Below are positions 52,375 through 60,805 of a stretch of 64,000 bases of DNA, in pieces. The notes under the pieces were generated by a model. The model was not told where the DNA came from. It saw only the letters and a program-made list of their open reading frames with translations, and searched no databases. This stretch comes from Pedobacter sp. MC2016-15 (GTDB taxonomy: Bacteria; Bacteroidota; Bacteroidia; Sphingobacteriales; Sphingobacteriaceae), in contig NZ_JAPIVS010000009.1 in assembly GCF_026239695.1 (NCBI RefSeq), positions 1 to 64,000 of the forward strand, read 5' to 3'. Position 1 is the first letter of the stretch; each line of letters opens with the position of its first letter. The position numbers and the translations under genes were made by a program.

Positions 52375-52722
52375 TTATTTCAACAGTTCCTGCAGATCAC
52401 GGTCAGCAGTAGGGATTTTTTTTAAGAAGTCATTAAATCCTGCGTTTTCCTGCGAACTGTACGTTCCATAAGCATCCATGATATACCCAATCTGTCCGTC
52501 TTTATCCTCCAGCAGATAAAGTACAGAGTTATCAGCAGGATCAGAATCCCCTTCAAAACGATAAGTTTTTATGATGGTCAGATCTTCAGGATTGTAAATT
52601 TTGTTGAGACCCACGCCTTGCATTTTACCATGGTCGGTCATCTTTATTTCGTTGTCGAAACCTTTTTGTCTCAGTTTTTCCAGAATCTGGCTAAGTGTGG
52701 TCATTTCTATTGGCTGTTCCAT
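52375..52722 (-). CDS. small cytosolic protein of unknown function
   Basis: Starting at ATG 52722 (MEQPIEMTTLSQILEKLRQK) the protein has 115 residues; ATG at 52704 (MTTLSQ) and ATG at 52740 are alternatives, and the open frame extends to 52803 without a good start context. It is a soluble mixed alpha-beta protein with DLTIIKTYRFEGDSDPADNSVLYLLEDKDGQIGYIMDAYG as its most distinctive stretch (shown here in pieces DLTIIKTYRFEGDSDP and LLEDKDGQIGYIMDAYG). I do not recognise a described family. It lies after metK in the same direction, separated by about 130 bases with no clear signal. Confidence 0.7.
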   Translation of the reverse strand: MEQPIEMTTLSQILEKLRQKGFDNEIKMTDHGKMQGVGLNKIYNPEDLTIIKTYRFEGDSDPADNSVLYLLEDKDGQIGYIMDAYGTYSSQENAGFNDFLKKIPTADRDLQELLK

Positions 52723-52852
52723 AATAAAGATTGTTTTCATTATAACAAAGGCTGTAGGAAATGGTTTCGTTTTTTTGTCTGTAAAACAAAAGGGCTGCAT
52801 CAAATAAATGATACAGCCCTTATGATCAGATGATTTGAGATCACCTCTTTCT

Positions 52853-54121
52853 TTATAGAGAAAACGCCGTTTTCACAGCATCTACATGGTCTAATTTTTC
52901 CCAGGTAAACAATTCAACCTCAACTGAAGATTCTTCGCCATTGGAAGCTTTGAATACTTTGGTAACTACCTCATTGTTTTTTCCAAAGTGACCATAAGCT
53001 GCGGTTTCTGAATAAATAGGGTTACGCAGTTTTAAACGTGTTTCGATACCATAAGGCGTCATATCGAAGATTTTTTCCACTTCTTTAGCTATTGCACCAT
53101 CAGTAAGAGTATTGCCGTCAGCATTCTTCACTTTAGCGGTTCCATAAGTGTTTACGTAGATTCCCATGGGTTGGGCAACACCTATAGCATATGAAACCTG
53201 TACAAGAACTTCGTCTGCAACACCTGCTGCAACAAGGTTCTTAGCGATGTGCCTGGTTGCATAAGCAGCAGAACGGTCAACTTTAGATGGGTCTTTACCA
53301 GAGAAGGCACCACCACCGTGGGCACCTTTACCACCGTAAGTATCAACGATGATCTTCCTACCTGTTAAACCAGTATCACCATGCGGGCCACCGATAACAA
53401 ATTTGCCGGTCGGGTTGATGTGATATTTAATATCCTTATTAAATAAATGTGCAAACTGCGGATATTGACTGGATACACGTGGAATAAGGATGTTGATGAT
53501 ATCTTCCTTGATTTTCTTAAGCATTGCCTGTTCTTCATCAAAATCGTCATGTTGTGTAGACACTACAATTGAATCGATCCTTACAGGTTCGTTGTTGTCA
53601 TTATATTCCAGCGTAACCTGAGATTTTGCATCAGGGCGTAAATACTTGATTTCGCTGTTTTCACGGCGGATAGCTGCCAGCTCAATAAGAATCTTATGAG
53701 CAAGATCGAGTGCTAAAGGCATGTAGTTCTCAGTTTCTATGGTGGCATAACCAAACATCATTCCCTGATCGCCCGCACCCTGCGTGGTTTTGTCAGCTTT
53801 ATCAACACCTTGATTGATATCTGGAGACTGCTCATGAATAGCGGATAAAACACTGCAGGAATTACTGTCGAACATGTATTCACCTTTAGTATAACCAATT
53901 TTGCTGATTACTTCACGTGCAATTTTTTGTACGTCGAGATAAGCTTTAGATTTCACTTCACCAGCAAGAAATACCTGCCCCGTTGTAACTAAAGTTTCAC
54001 ATGCAACTTTGGATTCTGGATCAAATGCTAAGAAATTATCGATGAGTGCATCTGAAATTTGATCTGCTACTTTATCCGGATGGCCTTCAGAAACAGATTC
54101 TGATGTAAATAAGTACGACAT
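52853..54121 (-). CDS. metK: S-adenosylmethionine synthetase
   Basis: A 422-residue MetK making SAM from methionine and ATP. It shows SVSEGHPDKVADQISDA, GEVKSKAYLD, DQGMMFGYATIE, the FVIGGPHGDTGLTGRKIIVDTYGG block, GGGAFSGKDPSKVDRSAAY, and IETRLKLRNPIYSETAAYGHFG. It is cytosolic, homotetrameric in the family. The gene is preceded by a strong promoter and a SAM-II riboswitch (54207-54276), so its own product controls expression. About 85 bases separate the riboswitch from the start codon. Confidence 0.98.
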   Translation of the reverse strand: MSYLFTSESVSEGHPDKVADQISDALIDNFLAFDPESKVACETLVTTGQVFLAGEVKSKAYLDVQKIAREVISKIGYTKGEYMFDSNSCSVLSAIHEQSPDINQGVDKADKTTQGAGDQGMMFGYATIETENYMPLALDLAHKILIELAAIRRENSEIKYLRPDAKSQVTLEYNDNNEPVRIDSIVVSTQHDDFDEEQAMLKKIKEDIINILIPRVSSQYPQFAHLFNKDIKYHINPTGKFVIGGPHGDTGLTGRKIIVDTYGGKGAHGGGAFSGKDPSKVDRSAAYATRHIAKNLVAAGVADEVLVQVSYAIGVAQPMGIYVNTYGTAKVKNADGNTLTDGAIAKEVEKIFDMTPYGIETRLKLRNPIYSETAAYGHFGKNNEVVTKVFKASNGEESSVEVELFTWEKLDHVDAVKTAFSL

Positions 54122-54206
54122 TTTAAATAATTAATTTTATAATCAACAATTATATAAAATGGATAATGACCCTGCAAAAACAGGCAGTAAAAGGAAGTGT
54201 ATGAAT

Positions 54207-54276
54207 GGTTAGCACTTTTTTTTACGTGGTTGCAATCCCGTTATGTACACATAACATCGCAAATCAGTCCACCTTA
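54207..54276 (-). promoter_or_regulatory. SAM-II riboswitch upstream of metK
   Basis: On the minus strand the order is GGTGG, CTGATTT, a spacer, ATTGCAACCAC, an A-run, and GTGCTAACC. The conserved SAM-II pieces are all there: P1 as GTGG with CCAC, CUGAUUU in loop 1, AUUGCA, and the 3' GCUAA that pairs back into loop 1 as a pseudoknot. An added hairpin GTTATG-TGTA-CATAAC (54240-54255) lengthens loop 1. The transcript start expected from the promoter at 54283-54314 falls at its 5' edge. Binding of SAM should reduce metK expression. Confidence 0.82.
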
Positions 54277-54282
54277 GGATTG

Positions 54283-54314
54283 CAAAATTACTATATATAT
54301 TCAATTTAGTCAAA
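54283..54314 (-). promoter_or_regulatory. promoter of metK
   Basis: Read on the minus strand, TTTG (54311-54314), a 20-base spacer and TAATTTTG (54283-54290) fit the Bacteroidota consensus. The predicted start is next to the riboswitch 5' end. Confidence 0.75.
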
Positions 54315-54354
54315 AAATATCAATTATTTTGTACTCGAATTAATTCATTACCCA

Positions 54355-55254
54355 TTGGCAAAGTCGAACATTCTATTTATTATCAATCCTATATCTGGCG
54401 GGAAAGATAAATTGAAGATACCAGCTATCATTGATGCAAACCTGGACCGCTCCAAGTTTAATCCAAACTATAGCTTCACAGAATATGTAGGACATGCTGC
54501 GGAAATCGCTGAAGAGGCTGCCAACAAAAATTTTGATGTAATCGTAGCTGTAGGTGGTGATGGTACCATCAACGAAATTGCAACAAAAGTGATGCAACAG
54601 CAAAAGACCCTGGGGATTATTCCTTTTGGATCCGGCAACGGGCTGGCAAGATTTCTTCAGATCCCGATGAATACAGCAAAATCGATCCAGGTGATCAATG
54701 GTCTAAATGTAGTAAAGATCGACACAGGAACTTTTAATGATAAGTTTTTCTTCAATATGGCGGGGATGGGATTTGATGCACATATCAGTTCTGTTTTTGT
54801 AGGTAATAAAAAGAGGGGGCTTTCCGGTTATTTAAAATTGGGTTTGAAAGAGATGTTGAATTACAAGCCTGAAACTTATCATTTGCTGATAGATGGCAAA
54901 GGATACACACGTACGGCATTTGTAGTTAGCGTAGCCAATTCATCACAGTATGGAAATAATGCCCATGTATCGCCCCAGGCTTCGGTAACCGATGGCCTGC
55001 TTGATGTATGTATCATTAAATCATTTCCGCTATATAAAATTCCTCTGCTGGCCTATCAAATGTTAAATGCAAGTACTGATCAGTCAGACATGGTGGAAAT
55101 TATCAAAGGCAGGGAAATCCAGATCACAAGGGTAGAAGATGCTCCTATACATATTGACGGAGAACCATTTTTTATGGGCAGGGAAATAGCCGTTTCCATC
55201 GCTCCCCTTTCTCTAAATGTAATTGTACCGGCAGAGACAGCTGCCATTATCTGA
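54355..55254 (+). CDS. lipid kinase of the DagK/YegS family (second copy)
   Basis: A 299-residue DAGK-family protein, starting with TTG at 54355 (MAKSNILFIINPISGGKDK); no in-frame ATG lies upstream. ATP-binding blocks are FIINPISGGKDK, VAVGGDGTINEIATKV and GIIPFGSGNGLARFL, then FFNMAGMGFDAHISSVFVGN and the C-terminal beta domain with PQASVTDGLLDVCII and IHIDGEPFF. It differs clearly in sequence from the kinase at 11971-12852, so they are paralogues with perhaps different lipid substrates, such as diacylglycerol versus a sphingoid base. It is divergent from metK and followed 6 bases later by the SUI1-type gene. Confidence 0.92.
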   Translation: MAKSNILFIINPISGGKDKLKIPAIIDANLDRSKFNPNYSFTEYVGHAAEIAEEAANKNFDVIVAVGGDGTINEIATKVMQQQKTLGIIPFGSGNGLARFLQIPMNTAKSIQVINGLNVVKIDTGTFNDKFFFNMAGMGFDAHISSVFVGNKKRGLSGYLKLGLKEMLNYKPETYHLLIDGKGYTRTAFVVSVANSSQYGNNAHVSPQASVTDGLLDVCIIKSFPLYKIPLLAYQMLNASTDQSDMVEIIKGREIQITRVEDAPIHIDGEPFFMGREIAVSIAPLSLNVIVPAETAAII

Positions 55255-55260
55255 TAAAAT

Positions 55261-55617
55261 ATGAGCAACCCAAAGAAAAGATCACTCAGCGACCTTGGCG
55301 GAATCATGTATTCCACTGATCCCTCCTTCAATTATGAGCAGGAACAGGACGCTGCTGAAACTACGCCGGCGAATAATCAACAGGACCTCCGGGTAACACT
55401 TGACCGTAAGAACCGGGGTGGTAAAGCTGTTACGCTGATTACGGGATACCGTGGTATTGACGCGGATCTGGAAATACTGGCAAAAATGCTGAAGACTAAG
55501 TGTGGGGTAGGAGGGGCAGCCAAAGATGGAGAGATCATCATTCAGGGAGATTTCAGAGATAAGGTCATGCTCATCTTACAAAAAGAAGGATATAAAGCAA
55601 AAAAATCAGGTGGCTAA
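55261..55617 (+). CDS. SUI1/eIF1-like translation factor (YciH family)
   Basis: A 118-residue protein whose last 75 residues are a SUI1 domain: LRVTLDRKNRGGKAVTLITGY, LEILAKMLKTKCGVGGAAKDGEIIIQGDF and KVMLILQKEGYKAKKSG. Eukaryotic eIF1 governs start-codon choice; bacterial YciH likewise affects initiation fidelity. The first 40 residues are a low-complexity N-terminal tail with KKRSLSDLGGIMYSTDP. It follows the lipid kinase gene by 6 bases, suggesting a two-gene operon, but no functional link is evident. Confidence 0.93.
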   Translation: MSNPKKRSLSDLGGIMYSTDPSFNYEQEQDAAETTPANNQQDLRVTLDRKNRGGKAVTLITGYRGIDADLEILAKMLKTKCGVGGAAKDGEIIIQGDFRDKVMLILQKEGYKAKKSGG

Positions 55618-55749
55618 TATAGCTGTTAATAATTTGATTTACAGATTATTAATTGTTAGTGTAAATGCTACAATATTAAAAATTTTCATTTGAAAGAATA
55701 AAATTTAAATAAATAACTCCTTAGCTTTGTCATACCAAATATTCTTGTT

Positions 55750-57351
55750 ATGAACAAAGTTTTAATGCCCGGGCCAGACCTTTCATGGCTGAATCTGGGT
55801 AATGATCACGCATTGTATCAGCTCAGTGTGCCTGAACTGATCGAAGAAGCTGTCAGGAACGGTGAAGGTACACTTACATCGGCAGGCGCCCTGGCAGTAG
55901 ATACAGGGAAGTTTACAGGGCGGTCTCCTAAAGACAGATTTATTGTTCTGGATGATATCACACGTGACACTGTTTGGTGGGGCGATATCAATATACGCTT
56001 CAGCCCTTCAGATTTTGACTCTTTGCTTAGCAAGGTGTGTTCCCATCTGAACCAGAATAAATTTTATGTAAGGGATGCCTTTGCCTGTGCTGATGAAACT
56101 TACAGAATAGGTATAAGGGTAATCACGGGTACTGCCTATCAGAATCTTTTTGCCTGCAATTTGTTTTTAAGACCAGAGGAATTGGAAACTACTCATCCGG
56201 AGTGGACAATTATTGCAGCCCCGGATTTCTTTGCAGATCCTTCAACCGATGGGACAAGACAGGCTAATTTTTCAATTCTGAATTTCTCCAGGAAGATTAT
56301 CCTGATTGGCGGCACGGGGTATACCGGTGAAATTAAAAAAGGTATATTTTCTGTATTGAACTTTATTTTACCGGAGCAGCGGCATACCTTATCTATGCAT
56401 TGTTCTGCTAATGTTGGAGCAAAAGGAGATACTGCAATCTTCTTCGGTCTTTCCGGGACAGGTAAAACAACCTTATCTGCAGATCCGCAGAGAAGCCTGA
56501 TCGGTGATGATGAGCATGGCTGGGGAGAAAATAGTGTTTTTAATTTTGAAGGGGGATGTTATGCAAAGTGTGCTGATCTGACGGCGGAGAAAGAGCCGGA
56601 GATCCATGCCGCAATACGGTTTGGTGCCATGCTCGAGAATGTCAACTACTTTAGTGGCAGCAGGGAGGTAGATTATTCAAATATTGAAAAGACAGAAAAT
56701 ACAAGGGTAGCTTATCCGATACATTACATACATAATGCTGCTGTACCTTCCATAGCAGCAGTTCCCGGAAATATTTTCTTTCTTACCGCAGATGCATTCG
56801 GGGTATTACCTCCGCTTTCTAAATTAACACGCGGACAGGCGATGTTTCATTTTATATCTGGCTATACCGCTAAGGTGGCAGGGACCGAGGCAGGTATAAC
56901 GGAACCACAGGTTACATTTTCGGCTTGTTTTGGGAAAGCGTTTCTGCCACTTCACCCTGCGAAATATGCGGCACTGCTGGGAGAAAAGATGGATAAACAT
57001 CAGGTAAATGTGTGGCTGGTGAATACGGGATGGAGTGGCGGAGCTTACGGAGAAGGGCAACGCATGAAACTGAGCCATACCAGAGCACTGATTACTGCCG
57101 TGCTGGAAGGGGAATTAAAAGCAGCGAAATTCAAAGCGCATCCTGTTTTCGGGATATTAATGCCTGAAGCTTGTCCGGGAGTACCTTCAGAGATCTTAGA
57201 CCCCAGAAATACCTGGAAAGATAAAAATAAATATGATCTTAAAACAAATGAACTGGCGAAAGCGTTTATTGAAAATTTTGGTCAGTTTGGGGAGCTGGCT
57301 ACTGGGGAAATATGGGAATCAATCCCAAAAGTTGTGGAAAACACCGTTTAA
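55750..57351 (+). CDS. pckA: phosphoenolpyruvate carboxykinase (ATP)
   Basis: A 533-residue ATP-dependent PEPCK, converting oxaloacetate to PEP for gluconeogenesis. Diagnostic motifs are TGRSPKDRFIV, the HTLSMHCSANVG block, the kinase-1a P-loop FFGLSGTGKTTLSADP with DDEHGWG and GGCYAKC, RVAYPIHYIHNA and NTGWSGGAYGEGQRMKLSHTR. A -7-like TAGCTTTG (55722-55729) is 20 bases before the ATG. It is monocistronic and followed by a terminator. The cytosolic enzyme uses divalent metal in the active site. Confidence 0.98.
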   Translation: MNKVLMPGPDLSWLNLGNDHALYQLSVPELIEEAVRNGEGTLTSAGALAVDTGKFTGRSPKDRFIVLDDITRDTVWWGDINIRFSPSDFDSLLSKVCSHLNQNKFYVRDAFACADETYRIGIRVITGTAYQNLFACNLFLRPEELETTHPEWTIIAAPDFFADPSTDGTRQANFSILNFSRKIILIGGTGYTGEIKKGIFSVLNFILPEQRHTLSMHCSANVGAKGDTAIFFGLSGTGKTTLSADPQRSLIGDDEHGWGENSVFNFEGGCYAKCADLTAEKEPEIHAAIRFGAMLENVNYFSGSREVDYSNIEKTENTRVAYPIHYIHNAAVPSIAAVPGNIFFLTADAFGVLPPLSKLTRGQAMFHFISGYTAKVAGTEAGITEPQVTFSACFGKAFLPLHPAKYAALLGEKMDKHQVNVWLVNTGWSGGAYGEGQRMKLSHTRALITAVLEGELKAAKFKAHPVFGILMPEACPGVPSEILDPRNTWKDKNKYDLKTNELAKAFIENFGQFGELATGEIWESIPKVVENTV

Positions 57352-57406
57352 ATCATTTTTTTTAGGGAAAAATTTGCATTTCAATTTTTTTTTAGTTTTC
57401 ATTGTG

Positions 57407-57439
57407 AAAGATTGTCTCCCAAACGAGGCAATCTTTTTT
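57407..57439 (+). terminator. terminator after pckA
   Basis: AAAGATTG (57407-57414) pairs with CAATCTTT (57429-57436), followed by more T; the inner CTC with GAG extends it. Confidence 0.85.
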
Positions 57440-57505
57440 AATATACACTACTGCAAAGAGAATTTGGTCGCGATTAATCTATTTTAGCTGATAACGATAA
57501 TTTAA

Positions 57506-57535
57506 TTTGGAATTTAAATCAAAGTTATAAATTTG
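57506..57535 (+). promoter_or_regulatory. promoter of the exbB-exbD-exbD-tonB operon
   Basis: TTTG (57506-57509), an 18-base spacer and TAAATTTG (57528-57535) fit the Bacteroidota consensus. The leader would be about 105 bases long and ends in a long A-rich stretch before the start at 57645, typical of highly expressed genes in this phylum. Confidence 0.75.
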
Positions 57536-57644
57536 TTTATTGCAACATTTGATTCTATTCGTCGTTGTGTGTATTACAGAATAATAATCTACATTTAGAA
57601 AATTTAAAAAAACAAAGTACTAAAAACTCAAAAACTAAAAAAAA

Positions 57645-58475
57645 ATGGCAAACGCACCAAAACCAACAACAGTTAAACAAGAAAGCTCTTCATCAGCTTC
57701 TAATCTATTCGCTACATTAGTTATCCCAATTTGTATTATTATCGGAATTCTCCTTTTCAAATTTGTTCTTGGAGATCCAAACAACTTCATTGACAACAAC
57801 ATTGAAAATCTTCCAAAAACTGGTAACTATGCAGGTATGGCTTACAAAGGTGGATTTATCGTTCCGATCCTAATGGGTATGCTTTTAATGGTAATCGTAT
57901 TCTCTGTTGAGCGTTTCATCGTTATCGGAAAAGCAACAGGTACATCAGGTTTAGATGCTTTTGTTAAAAAAGTACAAGCGCTTTTAAATTCAAATAACAT
58001 CGAAGCTGCAATTGCAGAATGCGATAAACAAAAAGGTTCAGTAGCCAACGTAATCAAATCTGGTTTGAAAAAATACCGTGAAATGGAAGTTGAAGCTAAC
58101 ATGGACACAGATCAGAAATGCTTAGCTATCCAGAAAGATATCGAAGAAGCAACTACATTAGAAATGCCAATGTTAGAGCAAAACTTAACAGTAATTGCAA
58201 CATTAGTATCTGTAGGTACACTGATGGGACTATTGGGAACAGTAACAGGTATGATCAAGGCCTTCGGTGGTTTAGGTGCAGCTGGTTCACCAGATTCAGC
58301 AGCGTTAGCAACAGGTATCTCTGAAGCATTGATCAATACAGCAACAGGTATTGGTACTTCAACTTTAGCGATTATCATGTACAACATCCTGACTTCAAAA
58401 ATTGATAAATTAACTTATGCAATTGATGAAGCTGGTTTTAGCATCATCCAAACTTATGCTTCTACGCATAAATAG
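57645..58475 (+). CDS. exbB: ExbB/TolQ/MotA-type proton channel protein
   Basis: A 276-residue ExbB family protein. An N-terminal extension with one helix (about 23-43, LVIPICIIIGILLFKFV) precedes the three family helices (about 70-92, 180-205 and 225-255), with TVIATLVSVGTLMGLLGTVTGMIKAF shortened here to LVSVGTLMGLLGTVTGM as the channel helix and a final SEALINTATGIGTSTLAII. It forms the pentameric inner-membrane stator that uses the proton gradient to drive TonB. Codon use is AT-rich, fitting high expression. It is first in an operon with two exbD genes and tonB. Confidence 0.95.
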   Translation: MANAPKPTTVKQESSSSASNLFATLVIPICIIIGILLFKFVLGDPNNFIDNNIENLPKTGNYAGMAYKGGFIVPILMGMLLMVIVFSVERFIVIGKATGTSGLDAFVKKVQALLNSNNIEAAIAECDKQKGSVANVIKSGLKKYREMEVEANMDTDQKCLAIQKDIEEATTLEMPMLEQNLTVIATLVSVGTLMGLLGTVTGMIKAFGGLGAAGSPDSAALATGISEALINTATGIGTSTLAIIMYNILTSKIDKLTYAIDEAGFSIIQTYASTHK

Positions 58476-58560
58476 AAAATAATGTTATTTTTTTTTACCG
58501 GCTTTATGGAAAACCGGAAGAATTAACATCATTATATAAAACATAAGTAATTTTAAAATT

Positions 58561-59172
58561 ATGGCAAGAGCAAAAGTTGCAAGAAAAAGTACCTCGATCG
58601 ATATGACCGCCATGTGCGACGTATCCTTCCTGTTACTTACTTACTTCATATTATCAGCAACTGCAAAAGAACCGGATCCATTGGATGTTAAGTTACCATC
58701 CTCTACATATAAGCTCAAAGTTCCGGAGAAGGATATTTCAATCTTAACAATCGGAACCGGCAAAGTATTTTTTGAGACTGCCGGTCCTGATGTCAGAGCT
58801 GCGACTCTGGATAAGATGGGAGAACAGTACAAAATCAGTTTTACGCCAGAAGAGCGAAAACGCTTTAGCGTAATCGGATCCTTTGGTGTCCCTATCCAGA
58901 ACCTTAAAAAGTTTATTGCTATGGATGGCGGTGAAAGAAAGAAATCTGGTCTTGAAACAGGTATCCCGGCAGATTCAACAAACAATCAGCTGTCCGACTG
59001 GATTCTGAATGCACGTAAATCTGTTGCTGAGCTACACTCTGAAGGTATGCGTGTAAGTATCAAAGGTGACGCTGCTGAAGAATATAAAACGGTTAAAAAG
59101 ATCGTTGATATCCTGCAGAAACAAAAAATTAATAAATTTAGTTTAATCACTACTGCTGAAGGCGGTAACTAA
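58561..59172 (+). CDS. exbD: ExbD/TolR-family protein, first copy
   Basis: A 203-residue ExbD homologue: a short cytosolic N-terminus, one helix with the essential membrane aspartate in MTAMCDVSFLLLTYFIL (Asp near residue 20), and a periplasmic domain. The periplasmic part is longer than the 140-residue norm, with insertions at EERKRFSVIGSFGVPIQNLKKF and KKSGLETGIPAD. The C-terminus VKKIVDILQKQKINKFSLIT is typical. It forms the dimer in the ExbB ring, and follows exbB by 85 bases. Confidence 0.93.
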   Translation: MARAKVARKSTSIDMTAMCDVSFLLLTYFILSATAKEPDPLDVKLPSSTYKLKVPEKDISILTIGTGKVFFETAGPDVRAATLDKMGEQYKISFTPEERKRFSVIGSFGVPIQNLKKFIAMDGGERKKSGLETGIPADSTNNQLSDWILNARKSVAELHSEGMRVSIKGDAAEEYKTVKKIVDILQKQKINKFSLITTAEGGN

Positions 59173-59183
59173 CTAATACTAAC

Positions 59184-59720
59184 ATGGCAGAATTAGATAC
59201 CTCCAGCGGGGGTGGCAAAAAAGGAGGCAAGGTCAGGAGTAAGAAAGCTTCTACGAGAGTAGATTTAACCGCAATGGTTGATTTAGCGTTCTTATTGATT
59301 ACCTTCTTTATGTTGACCACCACGCTGAGTAAACCACAGGCGATGGATATCGCTAAGCCGGATAAAGATGAGAAGAACGAGCAGAAATTAGAATTAAGGG
59401 CATCGCAGACAATGACTATCTTATTGGGTAAAAACAATAAAGTAGCATGGTACATGGGAGAAGCAGGTAAAACAGCCCCTGAGATTCAGAGTTTCAGTCA
59501 GATCAGACAGACTATCCTGGATAATAAGAAAAAAGTAAAAGAAAGTACAGGTAAGGATATCGTAATGGTAATTAAACCTACTGAGGGTGCTAATTATAAA
59601 AACTTTGTTGATATCATGGACGAGTTGTTAATCACAGGCATTAAAACTGCTCCTGCGATTGATGATGAAAACATCCTTGATAATGAAAAAGCTTTCATGA
59701 AGCAACAGGGAATTTTATAA
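59184..59720 (+). CDS. exbD: ExbD/TolR-family protein, second copy
   Basis: A 178-residue ExbD homologue, different in detail from the first (11-base gap). Its helix has the essential aspartate in VDLTAMVDLAFLLITFFML, after a glycine- and lysine-rich N-terminus SSGGGKKGGKVRSKK. The periplasmic domain carries DIVMVIKPTEGANYKNFVD and ends GILNLIDE-like with DDENILDNEKAFMKQQGIL. Two ExbD types in one operon are usual in Bacteroidota and may form a heterodimer in the ExbB ring. It is followed by tonB. Confidence 0.93.
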   Translation: MAELDTSSGGGKKGGKVRSKKASTRVDLTAMVDLAFLLITFFMLTTTLSKPQAMDIAKPDKDEKNEQKLELRASQTMTILLGKNNKVAWYMGEAGKTAPEIQSFSQIRQTILDNKKKVKESTGKDIVMVIKPTEGANYKNFVDIMDELLITGIKTAPAIDDENILDNEKAFMKQQGIL

Positions 59721-59750
59721 TACTATTATTAACACTTTAAATAACAAGCA

Positions 59751-60572
59751 ATGTTCGGTTCTAAAATAGATTTATTTGACAAAGAATGGCTTGATGTTGT
59801 GTTTGCAAGAAAAAACAAATCATACGGAGCTTATGAGCTGCGTAAGGAAAACGGAGCAAATACAAGCAAGGCATTATTTTTGGCATCGGCAGTCTTCATA
59901 TTTCTTTTCCTTTTACCTAAGATCGTAGATTTGATCAAAGGTCAAATGCCAGAAGAAGAGATCGTGAAACAAACTGAAGTTGTCGTGGCTCCACCACCGC
60001 CGGTGGATCCAAAAACTCCACCACCGCCACCAGTTGAGCCACCGCCACCAAAGACGGATCAAATCAAGTTCCCTCCTCCGGTTGTAAAGCCAGATAATGA
60101 GGTTCGTGATGAAGATCCTCCACAGGTTGAGCAGTTGAAGGCAGCTGACCCGGGACAGAAAACTATCGAAGGTGATCCAGGTGCGGACATCGTTGTAGTG
60201 GGTCCGGTAGGTGAAGGCCCTAAACAAGCAGCAGTGGTAGAAGATACTAAAGTTTATGACTTTGTAAGTATTGAGACTCAGCCAGGATTCCCTGGTGGTA
60301 TGGATAAATTTTACGCATACTTAGGTAAGGCGATCAGATATCCTCCTATGGCTCAGGAAAACAATATTCAGGGTAAAGTGTTCTGTTCTTTCGTAGTAGA
60401 GAAAGATGGTCGCTTAACTGATATTAAAGTAGAGCGTAAATTGGGTGGTGGTACTGATGAAGAAGCCGTAAGGGTACTAAAGGCAAGTCCGAAATGGACC
60501 CCTGGTATTCAGAATGGTAAGCCGGTAAGGGTAAAATATAACATCCCTATCAGCTTTACATTATCTAACTAA
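59751..60572 (+). CDS. tonB: TonB energy transducer
   Basis: A 273-residue TonB. The cytosolic N-terminus has WLDVVFARKNKSYGAYELRKENG, a membrane helix lies at about 43-60 (LFLASAVFIFLFLLPKIV), a proline-rich spacer of about 35 residues (PPPPVDPKTPPPPPVEPPPP) crosses the periplasm, and the C-terminal TonB domain (about 175-273) reads GGMDKFYAYLGKAIRYPPMAQENNIQGKVF in pieces, then EAVRVLKASPKWTPGIQNGKPV and the final strand KYNIPISFTL. It powers TonB-dependent outer-membrane receptors. The CCACCG-rich coding repeats at 59990-60060 are the proline spacer, not a separate repeat element. Confidence 0.95.
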   Translation: MFGSKIDLFDKEWLDVVFARKNKSYGAYELRKENGANTSKALFLASAVFIFLFLLPKIVDLIKGQMPEEEIVKQTEVVVAPPPPVDPKTPPPPPVEPPPPKTDQIKFPPPVVKPDNEVRDEDPPQVEQLKAADPGQKTIEGDPGADIVVVGPVGEGPKQAAVVEDTKVYDFVSIETQPGFPGGMDKFYAYLGKAIRYPPMAQENNIQGKVFCSFVVEKDGRLTDIKVERKLGGGTDEEAVRVLKASPKWTPGIQNGKPVRVKYNIPISFTLSN

Positions 60573-60580
60573 TCATCATA

Positions 60581-60805
60581 ATGATTGACTTCAATACATT
60601 TAAACAGAAATCGCCTCAACAGCGGTTTCTGTTCATTTTAGGGCTAGTGATGTTTGCCATGTATCTGGCACTTGGAATCTATCTTATCTTCTGGAAAGAC
60701 ATTCCATTTGATATCGAGCCTACTTACCGGATCTTATTTGGTGTCCTGCTGATCGTTTATGCAGGGATAAGATTCTTCCGGTTAATCAATCAAAAAGACA
60801 ACTAA
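60581..60805 (+). CDS. small two-helix membrane protein
   Basis: A 74-residue membrane protein with two hydrophobic segments (RFLFILGLVMFAMYLALGIYLIF at about 15-37, and ILFGVLLIVYAGIRFFRL at about 49-66). The N-terminus MIDFNTFKQKSPQQR is polar and the C-terminus INQKDN short. It starts 8 bases after tonB, and its stop codon is immediately followed by the ATG of the next gene with no gap, so it belongs to the same operon. I recognise no named family. A structural or assembly role near the ExbB complex is possible but unproven. Confidence 0.8.
   Translation: MIDFNTFKQKSPQQRFLFILGLVMFAMYLALGIYLIFWKDIPFDIEPTYRILFGVLLIVYAGIRFFRLINQKDN

Noticed and set aside
59990..60060. Short CCACCG-type repeats that could suggest a CRISPR or microsatellite.
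   Set aside because: They encode the proline-rich TonB spacer in frame, with no separate spacers.
59913..60227. A minus-strand frame rich in tryptophan opposite tonB.
   Set aside because: The tryptophans arise from CCA proline codons read in reverse; it is a shadow of the TonB proline spacer.
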